Below, piece by piece: positions 33,787-44,549 of a stretch of 64,000 nt of DNA. The stretch lies in contig JAMKCH010010124.1 of the NCBI GenBank assembly GCA_023653785.1, positions 1 to 64,000 of the forward strand, written 5' to 3'. A program made the translations under genes and the position numbers. Each line of letters opens with the position of its first letter. Position 1 is the stretch's first letter. The notes under the pieces are model-generated. The model worked only from the letters and a program-made list of their open reading frames with translations. It searched no databases and had not been told where the DNA came from. Origin of the DNA: Ophioderma brevispina (taxonomy: Eukaryota > Echinodermata > Ophiuroidea > Amphilepidida > Ophiodermatidae).

Positions 33787-34240
33787 ATATTGTTCTTGCG
33801 TTTGAATACATACATAACTTCGTTGGCAAATTTATTACATTGTATGATGATTGTGTACCGTTAAAAGGTGTAGTGTAAACAAAAGGAAAGTTCCACAGTC
33901 ACCGTGGATTTCTAAAGGTATTTTGTAAAGTATAAATAACAAAAACAAACTACTTACGGAATATGCCCGAATGAAAAACAAGCTCAAAGGTTTAAAACTT
34001 GCCGGAACAAACATTCAATTTGATTCGAAAGTGTGAGCGATAGTACTTTCAGAAAACGTTTCAAGGAAAACGAAATAATATAAATGGAAATTATTAATAA
34101 GATTATTAGTCGTGCAAAAATTCCGGTACATCAAAGTAAATTTAAATCGGAAGATTGTGTTCCTCAAACTATATGCTTTAACAATATTTTGTTGATAGAT
34201 GACCAAAATTAGCTTCAAAGATAAAATACACGGGCAATTA
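33787..34240 (+). mobile_element. Second, partial copy of the LINE linker region
   Basis: 33868-34240 aligns with 31215-31630 in the same orientation, about 2.65 kb apart. Shared landmarks are CCACAGTCACCGTGGA, TTCTAAAGGTATTTTGTAAA, ATTTAAATCGGAAGAT and TTTAACAATATTTTGTTGAT. It lacks about 30 bases around TTGTCGATTGCAAACTAC and stops before the RT. The upstream part encodes YDDCVPLK, as expected before the PWI/SKGI motif. No RT follows. Confidence 0.8.
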
Positions 34241-34680
34241 ATTAAGATAGAAGAATGTAGTCATTGTAATTTATCCTTAACAGGGAAAGTACCTTTAGAA
34301 TTTTTATAGCCTATATGAAAGAGAAAATTGGAATTCCCAAATGCTACAACAAGGTTCATAATGAAAGAACTGTAAAGGTAGCTTAAAATGCCTTTGCTTA
34401 TATTATATATTACTTGAATTAAGTACTACCAATAGGTAGGCCTTCTATGATACTGAAGAAGAGTTGAAAAAGGGGGAGAGAGAGATCAGAATAGAGTAAA
34501 AGAGAGAATGAAGAAATTACTTAAAATAAGTAATAATATTCTTTGCAAGATGTGTCATCTCCACTGTGTTTTTGGAGTTAAACAAACCTTCCATTCTTCC
34601 AATAAGAACACATTAGGTAGGATAATCAGTTGCAGGGACACTGTACAGAGTGTGCCAAAAATGAAACATTCAGAAAAAAA
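34241..34680. other. No feature seen
   Basis: AT-rich. The 71-codon frame at 34508-34723 overlaps the candidate exon in another frame. No similarity recognised. Confidence 0.4.
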
Positions 34681-34955
34681 ATATTTTGAAAGATTTAAGC
34701 ACTTTGATCAAAGCGGGATGTAATGCCACGGTGGAGCAGTTTCTTAGCTACCTAAAACCTAAAACTTGTTCCCCGATCAATTTGGACCATTTGCAAGGAA
34801 ATTATAGCAAGTTTACGAAACCATGTCAAGGTCAATCTCTGTTGGGAAGCTGTTCAGTGGGCATGGTGGATGCCTACTGCAACGGTTTACAAGCCAATTG
34901 CAGTAGGCCACCCTTCAGTTGGAAGATCATTTGTAAGGAGTGCATTCCTCCGGTA
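34681..34955 (+). CDS. Candidate orphan Cys-rich exon (unrecognised)
   Basis: An open frame, continued to a stop at 35012, encodes about 90 residues with eight or nine Cys: AGCNATVEQFLSYLKPKTC, FTKPCQG, LLGSCSVGMVDAYC, QANC, WKIICKECIPP. A possible acceptor (ACATTCAG) ends just before 34675, and a donor-like CCG|GTAAAT sits at about 34951. Regular Cys spacing and mixed composition differ from the surrounding low-complexity frames, but no family comes to mind and no neighbouring exon was found. An internal inverted repeat GCCTACTGCAA...TTGCAGTAGGC lies at about 34871-34905. It could be a chance frame. Confidence 0.25.
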
Positions 34956-35012
34956 AATGTGGTACGTATGCCAGCCCAAATCAATCCTTTTAATGGTTAC
35001 CAGGCAGGCTGA

Positions 35013-35433
35013 GGGCCACCCATCTTGACGCAATGTTCAATGTGCAATGCTTTAACGTGAACCAGAAACATAATGCAGCCTTTTTACAATCAATACTACT
35101 ACCTGAATTAAAACTTTCAAATGTCAATCTGTTCACACTCCTTTGAAAGTTATATCACCAAATCCAATGTTTGTTCAATACTTTTTTATTGCTACTCAAG
35201 GTCCAGTCACATAGAAGCGAGCTCGCAACCAAACCTCTTCCCAACTAGCTCAAACTACACAAGACCACAAAATCGGCTGCAGTCTTCTCTTCAAACTTGC
35301 AAAAATTACATTTTTATCCCGACCAGGGACGACCAGGGATGATTAGTCTGCGATTAACCCCGCCTTCAACAAGACAAGAGATGCTTAATCGTCTAGCAGT
35401 AGGCGACAGCATCATGAAATCAACAAGATCAAG
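35013..35433. other. No feature confirmed
   Basis: Moderate-composition sequence with short open frames (35121-35342, 35297-35566) lacking recognisable domains. It leads into the tandem duplication. Confidence 0.4.
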
Positions 35434-36260
35434 CATGTGTAATTGGCGACGCCATTTGTTCAGTCCCCGATCAGTCGCCGACCTTCACACGACGACACAA
35501 ATTAAGACATGTTGCTGTCAAGACTGCTCGCCGATTGGTCACCGAGTTGTTGACGCCAAGAAGTGACAACTTAACATGTCCAGTTGGCTTGCATCTTCTC
35601 TCCCGCTTAGAGCAGATTCATTGCCGATCACTTTCCAACTGCAACACAACCACTCATGATGCGAGCCGCGCCAACTCGTCGGCTACCGCTTCCAAACCGC
35701 TCATGTGCCCATGCCAACCTTCCCGTTTAAAAAAAGGCAAGATTTTTTTAAAATTCGAGAAATAACTGTTGCTTTTTTTTTTGGCCACGTACTCCCGACA
35801 ACACAAGACTGCAGATAATTGTACAGGACAGTTCCAGGCCTTTCTTTATTTATTTAATGACATCATTAACGAACATGTGTAATCGGCGACGCCACTTGTT
35901 CAGTCCCCGATTGGTAGGCTTGACACGACAGCGCAAATTGTGACATGTTGCTGTCAAGACTGCTTGCTGATTGGTCGCCGAGTTCTTGACGCCAAGAAGT
36001 GACACCTTGCCACGAGGGGACGCCGATTTAACATGTCCAGTGGGCTTGCATCTTCTCTCCCGCTTGGAGCAGACTCATTGCCGACCACTTTCCAACTGCA
36101 CACAACCACTCATGATGCGCGCCAACTCATTGGCCATCGCTTCCATGCCGACCTTTCGGATTGAAAAAAACCGCCACGATTTTTTTTAGGCTGCGAGAAT
36201 TTTTTTTTTTTTCTAGTTTCACACATTACTGAAGTAGACTGTACAGGACAGTCCCAGACC
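35434..36260 (+). repeat. Tandem duplication, two copies of about 400 bp
   Basis: Copy 1 (35434-35840) and copy 2 (35874-36260) share CATGTGTAAT, GCGACGCCA, TTGTTCAGTCCCCGAT, GACATGTTGCTGTCAAGACT, TTCTCTCCCGCTT, CAACTGCA, CCACTCATGATGCG and GTACAGGACAGT. They differ by about 10-15% and by small indels, for example an extra CCACGAGGGGACGCCGAT in copy 2. The sequence is GC-richer than its surroundings. The open frames across it have no recognisable product. Confidence 0.85.
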
Positions 36261-37585
36261 TTGCCCAAACTACACACGAAAAAAGGCACGATTTTCGAAT
36301 AATGGCCCATCGGCACCAGTCTTGAGCGGTCTGAAAGTGGTTTACTAGCAAATATCGATTGTGTGACTGAGGCAGTACCAAGATAAAACATAATATCCAG
36401 GTGAAAGTGCCCCATATAAAATATACACCCTTTCACTTAACTGATTGTATCTCTGGATCTATGGACACAACAAATGTGATGGGTAAAAGGGAATTGAGAG
36501 AACAAAGATGGACACAAGAAATATTTTTCTAAATGTTGCATTTTTGGCACACATTGTACAGGCTTTCTATCTTGTCAAGCAAATGTCTGTACGATGTGTA
36601 TGACGTTGATCCCCATATTTCTATTAATACTCGCCATAGACAATCTGTCCAATTTCACTGTTTCAAACACACTCAGTTTTCAATAAATTTCCATTGTATT
36701 GTGATAATCTAATATTAAGAAAAGTTTTGTTTAGCCGTCATAGTTTTTTAAGTAGTTACAAAACCTAACATCTCACTGTTTTTTCTTACCCTGCCAGGGC
36801 ACTCTTTTCAGTTTGTTTGCTTTTTGCATCATGATTTCATGGAAAAGTAAAGTTGGCTTTACCCCAGCCATCCCATACAGCCATTGTGCTCATCATCTTT
36901 GATATTTAAAATGTATTTGTCATATGATACTGAAATATCTAATGATTATAATACTATTATCTTTTATTTATGTTGCTTGCTGACAAATGTATAATTGAAA
37001 TAATATGAATGAAGGACTATTGCATGCTGTATACTGCTATTTCAAGTTAACAAGATAACATGTTAAAATGTGACAGGCATTCTACCAACACAGGATATCA
37101 GCATGATCAGAAGAAACGTGTATCCTCAATAAATCTAAAACATATACATTATAAAAGTAAAAAGGGGATGTACACTAATGAGCGGCGGAACTTGGAGATA
37201 TCTAAAGGTTTTTGTGCAACCAATGGCGAAAATTTAAATTTAGGAGTGTTGGCCCCTTTTTTCAAACCGTTCCGCCGTGCATGAGGTATATCTGGCCGTC
37301 AAAATGGTCGATACAACCATGGTTGTATTCAATGCAATTTCTATGTGGACTGAACTGTGCCACAGAACTTTGAACCCTGGTGGTCGAGATTAATAGCCTC
37401 ATACCCATAACCTCGTCTACAAAGTCGCGGTTTATTCCGTAATAGGTTTGTACAGATACATGAAAATGTCACCAATGCATTCCTCGTGTCCAAAACAATA
37501 TAATCATTTCAGTTGCATATTAGTTGGATTTGTATCTAAATTAGTAAGATCGATATTTTAAATCAGTCAATTTAGCGAATGTTGG
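36261..37585. other. No gene seen
   Basis: AT-rich. The minus frame at 36110-36436 and the plus frame at 37060-37284 show no domain. Nothing else noted before the SINE. Confidence 0.45.
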
Positions 37586-37587
37586 CT

Positions 37588-38060
37588 AGGGAGAGCGTGG
37601 CCTAGCGGTTAGGTGCTTGACTGTGGCGCAAATTTACCAAAAATTCCCGGGTTCGAATCCCGGTGGGGTCACTTGCTTTGGATTTATTCGGGTACTATCA
37701 ATTCTGGATTTGATCTGTATACCAGCTACTGATTAAATACAGAATACCGCTCTCCTGCATGGTTCACTTGGAATTGAGCAAATGAATCATGAAAGCATCC
37801 CGTCCTTCGGAGGGGACGTTAAGTCGTCGGTCCCGTGTACAGAGAGTCACAACTGTACATCGCAGTCAGTGTCGAATAAGAGTAGGGTGAAAACCCCTGA
37901 CTGTTCCCAAACCGCCCCAGCCTAAAAAAACGGGCCATGGTAGGAGCGTCCGTATCATGGATACACGCGGCCCCGGATCAGCATACTCAATTGAATAAAT
38001 CCTGACACCCACCACCACCACAAGCCAATGACTTGTGGATACGCTAAGAAGAAGCGAATT
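37588..38060 (+). mobile_element. tRNA-derived SINE, intact-looking copy
   Basis: A tRNA-like head (GGCCTAGCGGTTAGG as A box, GGTTCGAATCC as B box) is followed by a conserved body. Landmarks are GGATTTATTCGGGTACT, GAATCATGAAAGCATCCCGT, GGGACGTTAAGTCGTCGGT, CCCGTGTACAGAGAGTCACA, AGTAGGGTGAAAACCCCTGA, TAGGAGCGTCCGTATCATGG and CCAATGACTTGTGGAT. The middle part resembles, from memory, the V-SINE core (GACGTTAA...GTAGGGGTGTAACCCC). A second copy lies at 46003-46850. Confidence 0.8.
37650..37660 (+). promoter_or_regulatory. SINE B box (RNA polymerase III internal promoter)
   Basis: GGTTCGAATCC is a perfect tRNA B box. The A-box-like TGGCCTAGCGGTTAGG starts about 50 bases upstream at 37598. In the second SINE the B box is GGTTCAATCCC (46069-46079), one base shorter. 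Confidence 0.75.
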
Positions 38061-39834
38061 TTGGCGGCATTTTTGACGCCACAGTGAGATCACTTTTTGT
38101 GCACATATTAACTTGTCCTGACTACTTCACTGGGACCTCCTCCGTTTCAATCAATAGATCGCAAAGCTACCTGTGAATTTTAGGTGTACGAATGTGCTTG
38201 ATATATAAATATATTGCATGTTTTCATGTGCATTTTTGTACACATTAAATCAAACCTCCACCCAAATTCCGATACAGCATTTACTACATCTTAAGCTACC
38301 GACAAACGCAATTATCAGCAGTCTTTGACAGGTATGTAATGGAACATGCTGAGTATTTGGCGATAGCGCCGATATGAATGACCCTACCTAACATCTCACA
38401 TAAATCAAGAGTGATATTTTGAAAGGTACATTTTGTCATTTAGGCGTCTTGGTTTTTGGTTTATATGATTCAATAGGTAACCTTAAAACATTTATTTTCG
38501 CTGTAACATTTTGGGAACACCTTGTGTTCTGGAACACGTTCCATGTGTTCGAGAACACATGGAGTTCCCTAACAGACCCAGAAAGAGAAATCTATTATAT
38601 ATATCTATCTAGCGGCCGCAGCCGAGATGCCGTCCAGTGTTAACCGTGTAGCGCCAAATTTCCCTTTCCGTCATTAAGTTGGGCATGTCAGATGGATCCT
38701 GATGGGTGTCTCGATCAACGTATTAAGGACAGTGTCAACCCTGAGTTTCCGAGTATCTATTTTGGTTTGTAACTTTGCAAATATTTGATTATTGTATGTA
38801 AAAGTATACATTTCTAGAAAGCAAATTGGACGATGAACCCGATGGTGGCATTAGATTAATGTAAAACTTTCCGTATTTTGAGAAAAATACTAAAAAAACA
38901 TGATTTTGCCCCAAAATTTTCAGACAGCATAACAAAAACAATTTGAATTTTCATGATTTCTTATGTTATTTTTTAGAAACAAGACAGATTTGTCTAGGGA
39001 CGGTTTTTTTTTCATTTTTTTAAAATAGAGCTTACTTTTCGAAATATAAGGAAATGTCAAAAAAGAGTGATTTTTACTTTTCTTTTCTTTTCCAAAATTT
39101 GAGTATATATTGGAGAATATCTTTAGTTAGAAATCGAAAAATGAAAAATTGAGAAAACCGTTCCTAGAGAATACCGATTGCTATCGTAGGAAAGTTAACC
39201 TTACCTTTCACTTCGATATTTTTGGAGTTATCTTGTCTGAAAATTTGCCAAATTTTGCGAAAATTGAACATTGAGAAAATCCGTGGTTTAGTAAAAAAGT
39301 GACTTTTCACGCCATTTCAAGCTGTCTCTTTCTCAAATAACTTTATCTTTGAACTTCAAAATTGAGTATGTTGTGCAAGTGATGAAAATACATCTTTATG
39401 TACTATTGAATCAAACATCTTTTGTCTCTAACTCCAGAAATCAGAAGAAATTGAAATTTCATCTGGTCTAAATCAGCGCTTTGTTTACATTTTCAAATAT
39501 TATTTTTTGTTTTTCCAAGATGCGTTCGCGCAAAGTACATTAAAACACGCGCACGCTTCATTACGCAGCAAAAATTCTCCGCGCGACGCGATGGTGCGCC
39601 TTGCGCCTGACGGCGTGAAATGTGCTTAATTCCCGCCGTTAAGACCATGCTGTTTTTGTGACTTTAAATGGTCAAATAGCTGTTTTAATCAGCAAAAAAT
39701 ACAGCTCAGGATTGTCTGCAGTGGATAACCTTTGTTGGTAACGATAGAACACAGTTTGATGTTTAAAATGGTGCAAAAATCAGAAATTCGTGTAAAAACA
39801 AAAGCACCAAGGTTCACACTGCCCTTAAAGGGGC
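38061..39834. other. No gene seen; GAACAC palindromes at 38511-38565; CpG-rich patch at 39530-39640
   Basis: At 38511-38565 GAACACCTTGTGTTC, GGAACACGTTCC and GTGTTCGAGAACAC follow each other as three overlapping inverted repeats. 39530-39640 is dense in CG/GCGC. The remainder is AT-rich. No coding similarity until the LINE border near 39835. Confidence 0.45.
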
Positions 39835-40115
39835 GATAACCCCTATTTGAGCACGGTAACATCCAACATATGACACTCGAGACTACTTGATCATTCGCAC
39901 GATGACAGAGACCAGCAAGGTCGGCGCTGGGTGACAGAGGATGAAATTGTAGGGATATCTCCATAGGCCTATATCAGTCTCTTGGTCTTGTGCTCACGCC
40001 AGGAATGTTTTGTGCTCTCATGAGGAGACGGGTATAGTTGCCATCCAATCTATCCTGTAACTCTTTCTTCATGATCCAGGTCTAAGATCCATATAACAAG
40101 ATACGCTCTACACAT

Positions 40116-40894
40116 GCTCTGAAGAAGGTCAACTTGGTTGAATTAGTGATACCAGATTGCCATAAGTGATGTAGTTTATTGCAAGCATTCCTAGCTTGTC
40201 CTTTGCGTGACGGGAGGTCTTTCTTACTGTCGGCAACATAGGGCCCTAAGTACTTGAAGTCCCTGACCTTTGAGTTGCGTACCGTCTGTAGTGCAGATAG
40301 GTTGACGATTCTCTTCCTCATTGACGGTGATATAATTATTCCGTCTTCTTGGCATTTAGATGTAGGTCGACTCAATCTGCATAATTCTCAAGTGATCAAA
40401 AAAAAAAAAAAAAAAAAAGGAATAATGACTCTTCGGAAAAACGACCCTTGTGTTATTTTCGGAGTAATGACCCTTATGTTATTTTCGGAATAATGACCCT
40501 TATGTTTTTTTCGGAATAATGACCCTTCGGAATAATGACCCTTCGGAATAATGACCCTTCGGAATAATGACCCTTCGGAATAATGACCCTTCGGAATAAT
40601 GCGGAGACCCCGCTCTGAAGAAGGTCAACTTGGTTGAATTAGTGATACCAGATTGCCATAAGTGATGTAGTTTATTGCAAGCATTCCTAGCTTGTCCTTT
40701 GCGTGACGGGAGGTCTTTCTTACTGTCGGCAACATAGGGCCCTAAGTACTTGAAGTCCCTGACCTTTGAGTTGCGTACCGTCTGTAGTGCAGATAGGTTG
40801 ACGATTCTCTTCCTCATTGACGGTGATATAATTATTCCGTCTTCTTGGCATTTAGATGTAGGTCGACTCAATCTGCATAATTCTCAAGTGATCA
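40116..40894. repeat. Exact 283-bp direct duplication with poly-A and minisatellite between
   Basis: 40116-40398 and 40612-40894 are identical base for base as far as I can compare them. Between them lie 21 A (to 40418), a TTCGG minisatellite (40419-40601) and the short link GCGGAGACCCC. Identity inside an otherwise heavily mutated LINE means the duplication is very recent or is an assembly error. Confidence 0.9.
40419..40601 (+). repeat. TTCGGAATAATGACCC minisatellite (purest block)
   Basis: The last five or six 16-base units (40511-40601) are identical. Earlier ones vary, with ATGTTATT inserted between units at 40448-40510. It is the same unit as in the fold-back element at 28098-28650. 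Confidence 0.95.
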
Positions 40895-42299
40895 TTGTAG
40901 ATCTTGTGCATCATATATCCGATCCGCTAGTATAGCTAGATCGTCTGTGTAGTCAAGGTCTGTGAAATACTGCTGACTTTGGTGACGTCTAGAACGCTTG
41001 GGTTTGATGGTAAATCCTTTGTCATTTACGATGTCAATACTCTGTCTGATGATGTAATCAACCACAATTTAAAAGAGGTAGGGAGAAGAGTATCTCCTTG
41101 GGGCATTCCAGTAGTTGTTAGGAACTCCTTTGTGAGCCCATCCATGGTCATATTATGATGGCATTTGCTTTGACAGTCTCATCTGGGACATAGTTGGTGA
41201 GAATATGCAGCATAACATTCCTGTTGACACTGTCAAAAGCCTTGGAAAAGTTTACAAACCCATTTGAAGCTTTTCTTTTGGAAATTCTCAACTCTTCTAT
41301 GGTCCTTCTGAGATAAAGTGTCTGGAGTAGTGTTGATCTACCTTGCGAAAACCGTTCTGGTTCTGTCTGAGAACGCGATCTAAGTGAGGATTGATTCTGT
41401 TGCGAAGCATTGAGCTATAGATCTTAGAGGCCAGTAGTGACGGTGTGATTCTCTGTAGTTTCGGGGTAGTTGCGGGTCGCTCTTCTTTGGAAGAGGAGTG
41501 ATGAACTATGTTGAAATGTCAGCTAGTTTGTTTCCCATGTAAGAGTCATTAAAAATTCTAAGAGTTGATACTGGAATAGTGGATTTTTTTTCCAGATTAC
41601 TGCGGCGGTGTTGTCAGGACCAGGCGTCTTGGTGTGGTTAAGTTTCTTCAGGCAGTTCGAAAGCTCCTCTATAGGGAAAGGTCCAGTCTGGATGGGAAGA
41701 GTGCCTGTTATCATGTGATTGAAAGAAGGGTCATCAAAGTTTGTGTTATTCTGTACCTGTTTGCAAAGTACAAAAAGTGCTGAAACCATGTGTCGAGGCG
41801 CTCTTCAGTTGTTTCAACTTTGATTCTTATAGGTGGGGCAGCTTCTTGTCAGTCAGATCCTTCGGGGCCTCCCAGGCAGCAGCATGCTTGCTTTTAAGAT
41901 ATAGGATGTCAAGCGCTTCAGTCTTGGACTTAACATGTTCTTCGTGCACCACCATGTAGCTATCATCAAGTGCAGCTTTATCGACATCAAGGTTCTGCTT
42001 GGAACTCCTAGTGGCTTTAGTATGGTACTTCTTGGCTGCAGACTTCAGTTTTTCTTTGGCTTTGTTGGCTTTGTCATTTGAGGCAAAGGCAGTAGCTTTC
42101 TTTTAGGTAGCATCTCCAGTGCAATTTTTTTGTTTGGCTGTAGTGAGGATGTCATATACTGTGCTGGAGTTCTTGTCTTCAAGCTCATCAAGAGTGTTGA
42201 ACCTGTTATGTACTGCTACAGTATACTGCTCACAAAGCTTTGAATCTACCTTGCTGCAGTCAATTGTTTTCATGGGATATCTCTGGAAGGGGGTTATTA

Positions 42300-42990
42300 C
42301 TCTGACGATAACCTATCCGAGTCTCCGGCTCCTACACCAAACAATTCCATGATCAAACTTAACAGCTTTAAAGGTGTTGTAAGCTCTTGAGTTTTTAATA
42401 CTATAAATCCACTTCTTTCTGACCAGAATATATAGTCCAACTGGACAAGTTCTTCATTTAGGCGACGGTGTTTCCAGAGTGTCCACAGTCTGCTTGCTCG
42501 AAATCTTGTGTTCGTGGCAATAAGGTTAAATTGTTCCATGAAGTCCTCCACGTACATTCCATTTCTGTTGGACTCGTTGTTGCAAGTGAACAGCGCGTCT
42601 TCATGCCCAAGCTTAGCATTGTAATCTCCAGGGATGCACAGAAGATTATGTGCTGGAAAAGTACTGGTGGCGGTGGACATTTCACGGTAAAATGAGAGAC
42701 AATTTCATCTGGATGATCGTTGTTAGGGCTGTAACAGCAAATGACTGTTGTTTCAGGATTACCCATCAGCAGCGTAAGCTTCAGGATGTTACTGTTTACA
42801 AGGTTGATACGTGACTTGACAGCCTGAAACCCCACACCTTCAGTAGCTGCGTTCTTAGGAGAGACTCTCCTGTAGTAGAGATTCACTGTGCACAATGCGG
42901 TATTCTTGTATGCAGATGGCATCATTACCATACAGTTGTGCTTCATGTACGAATTTTTCTTTCTTGGCCCTTGTCGTTAGTGCCTGGACA
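42300..42990 (-). pseudogene. APE-type endonuclease of the LINE, interrupted
   Basis: Minus strand: EKFVHEAQLYGNDAICIQEY with the catalytic-type Glu in QEYRIVH (about 42950-42890); GNPETTVICCYSPNNDHPDE (about 42760-42700); GDYNAKLGHED (about 42640-42600; the family norm is GDFNA); ESNRNGMYVEDFMEQFNLIA (about 42575-42510); and QLDYIFWSER (about 42445-42415). These are the successive conserved blocks of LINE apurinic endonucleases. At least two frameshifts lie between them. Confidence 0.8.
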
Positions 42991-43316
42991 TTTTATTGTG
43001 CTGATGATTAAAGTAGCTTTACGTCTAACAAAGCTGTCCATTCATCTTTTGGCGATATTAGGGTTCGGCCGTCCCATCGGCTTTAGGACCAACCCATCAT
43101 TCGTATTGGTGGAGACCAATGTTGGCTCTAGAGGCACAGACTTTGAATCAGGGCGATAACTCTGGTTTAATATACATTGTAGAAAATCTATCTGGTCAAT
43201 TAGCTCAATAATAGCTGGGATTCGCCAGGTCTCCAGCAGGTGACAACCCATTTGTGGCTATACTGGATGGGCGGAGAAGAATCAAATTAATAGTAGGTTT
43301 ATTATGTCATGTGTGC

Positions 43317-43560
43317 TTACCCTGTTACCTCGATTTCTGTTTTGTTTGCTTGCTTGCTTTTTTGTGTGTGTTTTGTTAGTTTTGATTTTGTTTTGTGTTT
43401 TGTTCTGTGTTCTGTTCTGTCCTGTCTTGTTTTATTTGTTTCTATGGATTGGTTTTCGTTATTGTTTTGTTTTGATTTTGGTTGTGTTTTTTGGCTTGCT
43501 TCCTGCTTGGTTGTTCTTTGTGGTTGCATGTTTTTTTGTTTTACTTTTTTAGATCTTAAT
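43317..43560. repeat. T/G-rich low-complexity tract (TTTTG type)
   Basis: Repeated TTTTGT, GTTCTGT and TGTTTTG phrases. The Phe/Leu/Cys-rich frames at 43304-43590 and the Gln/Lys/Thr-rich frame on the other strand are products of composition. Likely a decayed (TTTTG)n. Confidence 0.8.
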
Positions 43561-44429
43561 ACTAATATGGGATATATTGTGTTTACATGATATGCTATAG
43601 TTCTTTGGTCACACCATGCTTTAATTTACAGATTCATTTGTTTATACTCTGTACATTTTAGGATTTCAATTTTATCTTGTACGTTTACATCATTCAAAGG
43701 TCTTTTAGCCACCTATCGTCTATGTGTCGGTCCTCTCCTTAGGCTCTGCTTTCTTCCTGACATACAATCGCCATATCTTTATCATCCTGTGAATTTGTTT
43801 CATCTACAATTGTCCGCATATTTAGTGCATAGTGGGTTAATGATATTTGAAATGGAATAAATCAGAATTTGAGGGTTCACCTGGTTATGTCAGAAATAAT
43901 GATCGTTGACGCCTATGATGAGAACTTCTACTGAAATTCTTCGGCAAAGATTATGGTAACGAAAAAGGTGCATGGTCAGTTCTTTAAAATGGCATGACCT
44001 ATTATTTAGCATATCAAACATCGACATAAGTCCACTTAAAGTAACAAAGACAACTTGAGAAGTTTTAATATGATCGCTGCATGCTGATGACAAATCTGGT
44101 ATCAAGTATCAAATGGCATTTAATACACCTGCCAAACCGCAATCTGTTTCTCGAATGTCGTCTATTTGTTTAAAGGAAATCTGTCAAGATTTTTGTCAAC
44201 TCAGTTTGAAGAAGGGACTTACATTCATAAATATATGTACATTCACATCACTAATTACCGAAAAAATAATAAATTTGATGTAAAATTAACAAAATAGAGG
44301 CATTTTATAATTTTTTGTCTTTTTTGACATACGAAGAAAACTGGCTGATTTTTCGCCACGTCTTCATTGATCAAAAGCGCCCAACTCGTGACGAAGTCAA
44401 AGTGATGACCAAAACATCGTGTTTGACTC

Positions 44430-44431
<2 letters not shown>
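43561..44431. other. No gene seen
   Basis: AT-rich. The 71-codon minus frame at 43890-44105 is unrecognised. 44385-44410 (GACGAAGTCAAAGTGATGACC) has an inverted counterpart at 44698-44720, so the poly-T tract may sit inside a fold-back repeat. Confidence 0.4.
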
Positions 44432-44463
<32 letters not shown>

Positions 44464-44465
44464 TT

Positions 44466-44537
<72 letters not shown>

Positions 44538-44549
44538 TTTGTTTTTTTT
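44432..44549. repeat. Poly-T tract of about 118 bases with few interruptions
   Basis: Nearly uninterrupted T apart from TATTTG near 44461-44466 and GTTTG at 44537-44541. Such length is unlikely to be called reliably by sequencing. Frames through it encode only Phe or Lys. Confidence 0.95.

Larger units (their letters stand above)
40080..41640 (-). pseudogene. Reverse transcriptase of the 39.8-43.25 kb LINE, interrupted
   Basis: Motifs in order on the minus strand: TPGPDNTA (about 41630), LPKKSDPQLPRNYR (about 41490), FSKAFDSVNRNVM (about 41250), PQGDT-like (about 41105), KGFTIKPKRSRR (about 41000) and the active site LDYTDDLAILADR (about 40960). In the active site the usual YADD is YTDD. Then the FKYLGPYVADSKKDLPSRK block at about 40260-40200, repeated at 40757-40700. 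The two aspartates of the box are kept, but frames are broken. Confidence 0.8.
39835..43250 (-). mobile_element. Long LINE with APE endonuclease and reverse transcriptase
   Basis: Minus strand, 5' to 3': an N-terminal part with GRPNPNIAKR (about 43050); APE endonuclease (about 42990-42300); a linker with Lys/Ala-rich sequence (about 42100-41860); RT (about 41640-40880); and a C-terminal region with the FKYLG block and LLYGS, RLDGNYTRLLMRAQN (about 40080-39990), then SADLAGLCHRANDQVVS (about 39920-39870). It resembles the RTE/Proto2-like LINEs of marine invertebrates. There are many stops and shifts. The C-terminal region is interrupted by a duplication (40116-40894). The 3' border near 39835 is approximate. 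Confidence 0.8.

Noticed and set aside
37588..37670. Possible functional tRNA gene
   Set aside because: A and B boxes are good, but the anticodon region does not fold as a proper stem-loop, there is no acceptor-stem partner, and the same head with the same body recurs at 46003; it is a SINE head.
43304..43590. Phe/Leu/Cys-rich frames resembling transmembrane segments
   Set aside because: Generated by TTTTG-type low-complexity sequence, with an opposite-strand Gln/Lys/Thr frame of equal length.
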